DNA of 52,152 bases from Saccoglossus kowalevskii (taxonomy: Eukaryota > Hemichordata > Enteropneusta > Harrimaniidae): contig NW_003137822.1 of assembly GCF_000003605.2 (NCBI RefSeq), positions 336,068-388,219 of the forward strand, written 5' to 3'. The notes beneath the pieces were generated by a model. It was not told the DNA's origin. It was given only the letters and a program-made list of their open reading frames with translations, and searched no databases. The position numbers and the translations under genes were made by a program. Below, piece by piece: positions 48,174 to 52,152 of the stretch. The stretch's first letter is position 1. Each line of letters opens with the position of its first letter.

Positions 48174-49066
48174 TTATTTCCAGTCCACAAGGTGACACGT
48201 AATATTCATATCATGTATCGCGAAGTACTGACTTTCGGAGACGCAGAAGGTCATAATTTCTGAAATATGCATAGCGTAGCATGACATAACATAACACATC
48301 ATGGTGTAGCATAGCAGCCCGGGAGCACATCGCCTTTTATAATTGCATAATTCAACTGTGTACAATTTCATAAATGTCATGAACAATTCATCAATGGTCA
48401 GTAATAATACATCAAATAGGTTCACTATCATCATATATGCACGTTAACGACTAAAACTCAAACCTCGACTTGGCGTATACATGTCACATTACATCTTACG
48501 ACTTTATCAACTGAGTTTACATTGAAATCTACAACGCAAATAACGAAGGGCGATGTATTGCGATTATATTCTCCTCTGCCACACAAAGTGTCGCTGAAAC
48601 ATCGATAAACACAAGTCACGACTAAAAGTATGTTTTACTGAGACAACACATACATTTACATGTCAAATGACTAATACCCCATGGAATTACACTAATACTC
48701 AGCACTAGCGCCACTTCACATCGCCGCAAAGAATGTATTACCCCGGATATCAGATATTTAGTTGTTGGGGGTGATATTAACAGTAACCGTTAATGATAAT
48801 AGTTAAAACTGTCGCATTAGATTGAATGTGCTCTATTATCGAACGTGCAATAATGCTTAATGTAATTTGAATAATTATTTTTATCATTATTAAAAATTAC
48901 GAACAGCTCACCAATTATTTGCGAGTCGTCGTCGCCGACAAGTAACAGATAAGTGCCAGGCGCGATAGCCATAGTTTCAGTTGACCTAAGATGACTGTTC
49001 AAGTCTCCATCGCACCACTCTCTCTTTTTCATTTCGGTTGTACAATCTATTTGAGTGTCGAGTCGT
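48174..49066 (-). CDS. 3' end of a minus-strand gene with a PPC-like beta domain (partial, two exons)
   Basis: Two exons are proposed, read on the minus strand: 49066-48912 and 48259-48174 (stop TAA at 48176-48174). The donor after 48912 is GTGAGC and the acceptor before 48259 is TTTCAG. The phase agrees (one base left over, two taken up). The joined segment has LDTQID, then EWCDGDLNSHLRST, MAIAPGTYLLLVGDDDS, a junction IIGE, then IMTFCVSE and a C-terminal CHLVDWK. The DTxI ... CDxDLxSxL ... APGTYLLLVG order resembles the pre-peptidase C-terminal (PPC-like) fold found in many secreted animal proteins. The codons are richer in G+C than the flanks. Upstream exons were not found and probably lie beyond about 49.1 kb or outside the window. 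The acceptor at the 5' side of 49066 (CTAAG) is weak. The alternative is that 49032 is a start codon. Confidence 0.4.
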
Positions 49067-50180
49067 CTTAGTGTTTAGTAATCAATTATTCAGGTTCTGT
49101 AGAAAAGCTGAGTAACACGTGCAATATTTGATGTGTGAGAGAGAGAGTGTGTATATTATTGTAGTTTAGTTATAGTAGTGTTTTATATTTAGACGAAGTG
49201 TATTAATTTATTTACAAAAAATATTTATTAACAAAAATTGGACTGCCATTTCTCGAATTGTGCTAAACATTTACGTCAAACCAGAGTAGAGCAGAGTAGT
49301 GAATACATGTATTATTCGAGAAAAACGAGAAATGGATATCATGTAATCTAGTGTATAACTTCATATGCCCACAAGATACTGCGCTACATGAAGCAGACAT
49401 GGCGTAATGACATGTTTTTTGTTTGTTTTCAAAATGTATTCATCATTTGCTCTCTTCTTAGAAATATAATCGCAGCAACCTTGACAGTCGTGTTTGCCCG
49501 ACGGGTGTCAATACTTGTTGCTATGAACATTATATGCCATTTAATCCAATTAATACGGCCGAGTGGTGGCCATTTGCCTTCCTTTCATCTGTTCGTCCTC
49601 ATTGTTGTAACCGAATCCTTTTAACGCTTTATAAAGATTTTTAACTCACTATGTTTTTCTACATTAATTTCATTTTGTTCACCGGAAACCATTACTTGAA
49701 TATGTTTGCCATAACTTGTCAAACTTAACTAACCAAACGCGGCGTGCAGATGTAAAACAGATTGTTACAAAAAGACGTGTAGTGTAGTGTAGTTTAGCTA
49801 GTTTATAGCAATATATATCCCAAAACTTTCAAATTGTATTTAGTGATAGGGAATGATACTAGTTGTGGAATTGGCATTATATAGTGAGGTTTTAATGGAA
49901 GGATGTGCTTACATTAAATTGTAAATTCTTTGAGATACATAATACACAATACCAATGATCTTCTAACTATTTATCGTTTCTGACCAGACCTAATCAAGTT
50001 CTTTCAACGCACGGGTTTCCGTACTGAAGGCGACATTTAGAAAACATTTGACTGTGTCTTTGGAGTTGTTTTATTTCTTAAATTACTAATATATAACGTA
50101 ACTGCAATTTTATAAAGTACTGAAGTCAATGCGTGCGAATCAAAGCAAAGCAAAGTAAAATAACAAGATTGTTTTTAAAA
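49067..50180. other. Non-coding stretch
   Basis: Includes a short (GA)n run at about 49138-49148 and AT-rich sequence. I looked for an exon preceding the minus-strand gene's 49066 exon and did not find a convincing one. Confidence 0.35.
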
Positions 50181-50189
50181 AGAAACCCA

Positions 50190-50335
50190 TACAACAAGTG
50201 GGTTTGAAGCAAAGGTTTATTGTTTCACCAATCTGTGTTAATACATTCTTGAATGATCTCGCTGAAACACATGGTGATATTGACAAACCAATCAGGTTTA
50301 GCAATAACAAAATCTTAACTGTATTCAATACATGG
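50190..50335 (+). mobile_element. Reverse-transcriptase remnant (LINE)
   Basis: The plus strand reads LKQRFIVSPICVNTFLNDLA, then THGDIDKPIRF and NKILTVFNTW. This corresponds to the conserved G(V/L)KQGCxxSPxLFNxFINDL block that precedes the catalytic ADD box of non-LTR reverse transcriptases. The conserved Gly of the KQG motif is Arg here and the YADD box is missing, so it is a decayed fragment. Confidence 0.75.
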
Positions 50336-51739
50336 ATGAGTTAGTACTTTTTTAGGAATTCACAATATTACTATCAATAGAATATTTAAACTTCACGATG
50401 TCTTAAAATATTTTTTTCAGTTATCATCAGTTTTGGTGTGCAGAGCGTAAATATTGGACCATGAAAAACTAATCTGTTCTATCACTTTATATGTGAGATC
50501 AAAGTAACTCCAAACTTTAGTGTGAAATGTGAAATTGATATAACCCAAACGAAGCTCAAAAAAAGCTCAAATTAAATATTTTGACAGATCACACATACCA
50601 GAAAAAAAAAACATGTATTACAAAGTGCAACAAAATTTAAAAAATACTACACACAATAAAAACAAATATTAATCTACACTTTCAAAAATCATTTACAGTA
50701 AGTTAAATTAATATTAAGTAAACACGTGCATATAAACAGTCCTAGAAGGAACAAATAAATATTTGACGAAACGCTCAAAATAGAAATAAAATATACTGGA
50801 AACAAACCTAAATTAAATAAAGGACTACAGCAATAGAAGAATTGTTATCAAATTTAAAATAAGTGACTATAATTTGGAGATCGATCTAGAATAAATGAAA
50901 AGAAAAGATTTTGTATAAAAATTCAATAAAAAAGTAGTTGGAAATGGACTCTATCTATCTAATTTTCACCGATTATTGTCTGTTTCTCCATTGAAAGATG
51001 CCGATAAATATTGTACACATATAATCTTTGCGCGAAGGACAATAACAGTTATATGTCGAATAATACTGCCATTTAAACAATGTCAACAATACGCAGAGTG
51101 ATTCCATGACAACATACGTGTGTTAGATAATACATAGCCAATAAACAATATATCGATCTAATATTCAGTTCTACCTTGCCTTATATTAAAACATCCGGTT
51201 AGATTTAGTAAGATTCTATTTTTTCACTTATATTATTTAAGGGTGCTGAGTGGTTACGCAATTTTAATATATTATCTGACATCATATAACTAATAAAAAT
51301 GCGCGGTATTCATACATCAAAGTGACTGGCACTGAATATACGCTATTCAATGACGTTTTTGTTACCAAATTGATTCTCGCATTCTTCTTTTAAACAGATT
51401 GCAATTACTCAATTTCCAATTTTGACATCTCCGTATTGTTATCATGAACCGTAGACTCGTCTCTTTAGGCAGTTTAACAATGTCGTCTTTAAAACATTTC
51501 ATATAAAAGAAATGTCATAAATTACGTGGTTAAATACACTATTTTTCTTTGACGTTTCCAGTTCACATAGCAAATCCATAATCTAAGTAGACAGGATGTA
51601 ACATTATTATTAAATTAATTTGGGTCAAATGTTAACGATATAAATTTATTCCGTGATGTTATAACGCAAATTCGTATACGAAGTGCTTCTGTACAAAGTT
51701 GTGTGATTTATTTTGCAGAGCAATAGCTGTGATATTGTG
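50336..51739. other. Very AT-rich non-coding stretch
   Basis: A-rich on the plus strand between about 50530 and 50940. No exon or named repeat was recognised; it could include unrecognisable LINE flank. Confidence 0.4.
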
Positions 51740-52152
51740 AAGTGAAAAATGTATCTGGGAAACTATTAGAGAGAATAAGAGTAACAATCGAACATCTATA
51801 ATCCCATTACAAGATTGGGTCATGTACTTTGAAAAACTGTATAACCAGGATTCATGTAACAATAACATACATCGAGAACATCTTACTGAATTAAAAACTT
51901 TCTGTATAATTTTGATCCGCATTCTCCAGAATTTGGGGAAACTGACACATCATTGAATGTGCCAATAACGAATGAAGAAATTATTCAGTCAATACATAAA
52001 CTTAGAAATAGCAAATCTGCAGGTCCTGACCTTTTAATCGCTGAATTTTTTAAAATTTTCATGTGATGTGTCGATAACATTTTTGAATGCCCTTTTTAAC
52101 TTAATTTTTAATACCGGTATCTTTCCGGAAGGTTGGTCAAAAGGTATTATTA
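51740..52152 (+). mobile_element. LINE reverse-transcriptase N-terminal remnant, runs off the window
   Basis: In successive frames the plus strand reads WETIRENKSNNRTSIIPLQD then WVMYFEKLYN, then VPITNEEIIQSIHKL with RNSKSAGPDLLIAEFFK, then FLNALFNLIFNTGIFPEGWS. These match the linker and first reverse-transcriptase blocks of non-LTR elements (WxxYFxxLYN; xITxEEVxxxIxxLKNxKSxGPDxIxxEFxK; FNxIxxTGxxPxxW). At least two frame changes and internal stops are needed. It is a separate copy from the one at 50190, since the later domain lies upstream of the earlier one. Confidence 0.85.

Noticed and set aside
50140-50328. Minus-strand frame resembling a small secreted Cys-containing peptide (hydrophobic N-terminus)
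   Set aside because: The opposite strand reads clearly as a reverse-transcriptase block, so this frame is its shadow.

Overview
The window is animal nuclear DNA: AT-rich, CpG not obviously depleted, with short exons bounded by GT..AG introns and many decayed retroelements and microsatellites. The gene content (a beta-mannosidase and two glycoprotein hormone beta-5 type genes) and the intron density suggest an invertebrate. A hemichordate or other non-vertebrate deuterostome is my best guess, but a lophotrochozoan cannot be excluded from sequence alone.

Region by region: 1-4.6 kb is non-coding, with a long foldback, an antisense LINE remnant and a CT/GC-rich patch. 4.6-14.1 kb holds a complete 17-coding-exon beta-mannosidase (GH2) gene on the plus strand. 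I assembled it exon by exon and all splice phases agree, giving about 918 residues. It has an N-terminal membrane anchor and changed active-site motifs. 14.1-28.2 kb has no confident gene, but does have a promoter-like, CpG-containing island at about 17.1-17.6 kb and several small repeats. 28.3-31.8 kb and 40.2-42.2 kb hold two tandem, same-strand, two-coding-exon cystine-knot hormone genes. The second is a canonical GPB5 (thyrostimulin beta) with all 10 cysteines and two N-glycosylation sequons. The first is a divergent paralogue that lacks one cysteine pair and has no sequon. A degenerate repeat array rich in CGTCA/TGACG half-sites lies between them. 48.2-49.1 kb holds two minus-strand exons that appear to be the 3' end of a gene with a PPC-like (pre-peptidase C-terminal-like) beta domain. 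50.2 kb and 51.7 kb to the end hold plus-strand reverse-transcriptase remnants.

Nothing links the genes into one pathway. The beta-mannosidase would act on mannosides, probably in the endomembrane or lysosomal system, if it is active. The two hormone genes are best read as a local duplication followed by divergence of the upstream copy. No GPA2 (alpha partner) was recognised in the window.
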